Positions 5,804 through 6,841 of a stretch of 6,841 nucleotides of DNA are shown piece by piece. Source of the DNA: Bacteroidota bacterium (GTDB lineage Bacteria; Bacteroidota; Bacteroidia; Flavobacteriales_D; Crocinitomicaceae); assembly GCA_016866375.1 (NCBI GenBank), contig VGMK01000116.1, positions 1 to 6,841 of the forward strand. The letters run 5' to 3'. Both the position numbers and the translations under genes were made by a program. Below the pieces are notes generated by a model. The model had not been told where the DNA came from. It did not search any database and was given only the letters and a program-made list of their open reading frames with translations. Within the stretch, counting starts at the first letter, position 1, and each line of letters starts with the position of its first letter.

Positions 5804-6841
5804 TTATTGAAATTCTAAATTTTTATAGAATTCGTAATAACTTTTGAAAAGTGCATCACTGCACTTTTTAGCATTTTTAAAATTTTGTTCGGAGTAGGTT
5901 TGCTGATGGTATTTTTTCGCATCAAAGTGGTAAATAAATTTACCGAATGTATTTGTGAAACCGTATCCCCTTGTCGTCGAAATAAAGGCAAAGTCTGGTG
6001 ATGTAGGATCCAATAAATTTTTACTGTAAGGATATTCTTTTGAATTTATCTTTAACTGTGTTAGTAAAGTAGCTGCTAAATCGGCCTGAGATCCAATTTT
6101 GTTTAAAATAATTCCTTTGTAGGCTCGATTCAAAACATCACCATAAAACAGCAAAGGGATTTTAAAAAAATCAACAGTGTAAGGAGCTTCATGGGTTGGG
6201 CAAGAGTGGCTGTGGTCTGAGACAATAACAAATAAGGTGTTTTTATACCATGCTTGTTGTTGCGCTTTTTTCATGAAATCAGCCAAACATTGATCGGCGT
6301 ATATTAAAGAATTCATGTAATCAGCTTCTTTACCACTCCAATTTTGGGAACCTGAGCCGGGATGATCATATGGAGCATGTGTGCTACCCGTAAAGACAAT
6401 TCTAAAAAAGGGTGGACTGCTTTGATTTATTCTTTCCAAAAAAACCGAAAAAACATCTTCGTCATGATAAGTTAACTTTCCCTGATCATAGGTTGAAGGA
6501 AACTTATCTTCATCCCAAACTTCGTCCATGTGATGCTCCTTTATAAAACTCTCAATATTTCCATAGGATAAATCTCCTCCGAATAAATAGCCACAATTGT
6601 AACCTACTTTTTTTAGTGATTCATTAAGCGTAGTGAGTTTTCTATGTTTCTCCGGATAAGAGGAAATAGCAACTTCAGGTAGGGCCGGAAAACCTGATAA
6701 AATTGAGGTATGTCCAATCTCTGATGTTGTATTTGTGGCATAAATATTTGAAAAAAGAAGACCATCTTTTACCAAACGGTCAAAATTTGGTGTTGCCCCT
6801 TTTGTATCGCTCATGCAACCAATTGCATTTGCACTCCATCC
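5804..6841 (-). CDS. LtaS/MdoB-like sulfatase-family protein (phosphotransferase domain), 5' end beyond window
   Basis: This is the catalytic domain of an alkaline-phosphatase-superfamily protein of the sulfatase family (Pfam Sulfatase), nearest in look to lipoteichoic acid synthase-like phosphoglycerol or phosphoethanolamine transferases, which act on the outer face of the inner membrane. The frame stays open to the right edge, reading GWSANAIGCM before the ATG at 6814, so that ATG is internal. GWSANAIG is the usual first block just after the metal-binding Glu. Counting from M at 6814: TPNFDRL (8-14), the probable nucleophile T30 in TNTTSE, H146 in STHAPY, metal ligands D200-H201 in IVSDHSH, PLLFYG (220-225) and SQADLAATLL (242-251). 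The C-terminus at 336 looks complete. The N-terminal membrane segments, if present, are outside the window. It converges on nrdA and shares its terminator. Substrate is unknown; teichoic acid synthesis is unlikely in a Gram-negative. Confidence 0.88.
   Translation of the reverse strand, partial: GWSANAIGCMSDTKGATPNFDRLVKDGLLFSNIYATNTTSEIGHTSILSGFPALPEVAISSYPEKHRKLTTLNESLKKVGYNCGYLFGGDLSYGNIESFIKEHHMDEVWDEDKFPSTYDQGKLTYHDEDVFSVFLERINQSSPPFFRIVFTGSTHAPYDHPGSGSQNWSGKEADYMNSLIYADQCLADFMKKAQQQAWYKNTLFVIVSDHSHSCPTHEAPYTVDFFKIPLLFYGDVLNRAYKGIILNKIGSQADLAATLLTQLKINSKEYPYSKNLLDPTSPDFAFISTTRGYGFTNTFGKFIYHFDAKKYHQQTYSEQNFKNAKKCSDALFKSYYEFYKNLEFQ

Noticed and set aside
6812..6814. ATG at 6814 as the start of the sulfatase-family gene
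   Set aside because: The frame stays open to the window edge and the upstream residues GWSANAIGC match the conserved block that follows the metal-binding Glu, so this Met is internal.
1..6841. Insertion sequences, CRISPR arrays, tRNA or rRNA genes, toxin-antitoxin or defence modules
   Set aside because: Reading both strands showed no regularly spaced repeats, transposase motifs, terminal inverted repeats or cloverleaf-like sequence; the genes present are core or common chromosomal families.

Overview
The window is an AT-rich piece of what looks like a Bacteroidota chromosome, most likely Flavobacteriales. This rests on three things: the protein flavour (a ComF family protein, an LtaS/MdoB-like sulfatase and a eukaryote-like class Ia ribonucleotide reductase with the beta gene first), translation starts without clear Shine-Dalgarno sequences but with A-rich leaders, and TAnnTTTG-type -7 octamers. 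Genus level cannot be read from it.

Layout. Positions 1-1964 hold a co-directional minus-strand group, read right to left: a comF-like phosphoribosyltransferase-domain gene (1251-1964), a FAD-dependent DAO-family oxidoreductase overlapping it by ATGA (217-1254), and the first 55 codons of lepA (elongation factor 4), whose remainder lies beyond the left edge. A 418-bp non-coding divergent region (1965-2382) follows. It carries a weak hairpin, three same-orientation TGTTGA(A/T)A(A/C) nonamers, an ACAAA-T-TTTGT inverted repeat and a candidate promoter. Positions 2383-5747 hold the nrdB-nrdA operon for aerobic class Ia ribonucleotide reductase; both subunits keep every catalytic residue I could check. 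A bidirectional hairpin terminator (5772-5796) separates nrdA from a convergent minus-strand gene for an alkaline-phosphatase-superfamily sulfatase/phosphotransferase (5804-6841), which runs off the right edge.

How they work together. nrdB and nrdA form one enzyme that makes deoxyribonucleotides, and the long upstream region is the natural place for its cell-cycle or dNTP control. The comF/oxidoreductase pair is probably translationally coupled. The oxidoreductase resembles the C-terminal oxidase half of MnmC, a tRNA wobble-uridine modification enzyme, and sits next to a translation factor; this link is inference.

Overall this is mainly core chromosome. I see no mobile element, CRISPR array, toxin-antitoxin pair, tRNA or rRNA, and no convincing undescribed multi-gene system. 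The points most worth a second look are the nonamer repeats upstream of nrdBA, the stand-alone MnmC-like oxidoreductase, and the -7 octamer placed almost on top of the lepA start codon.
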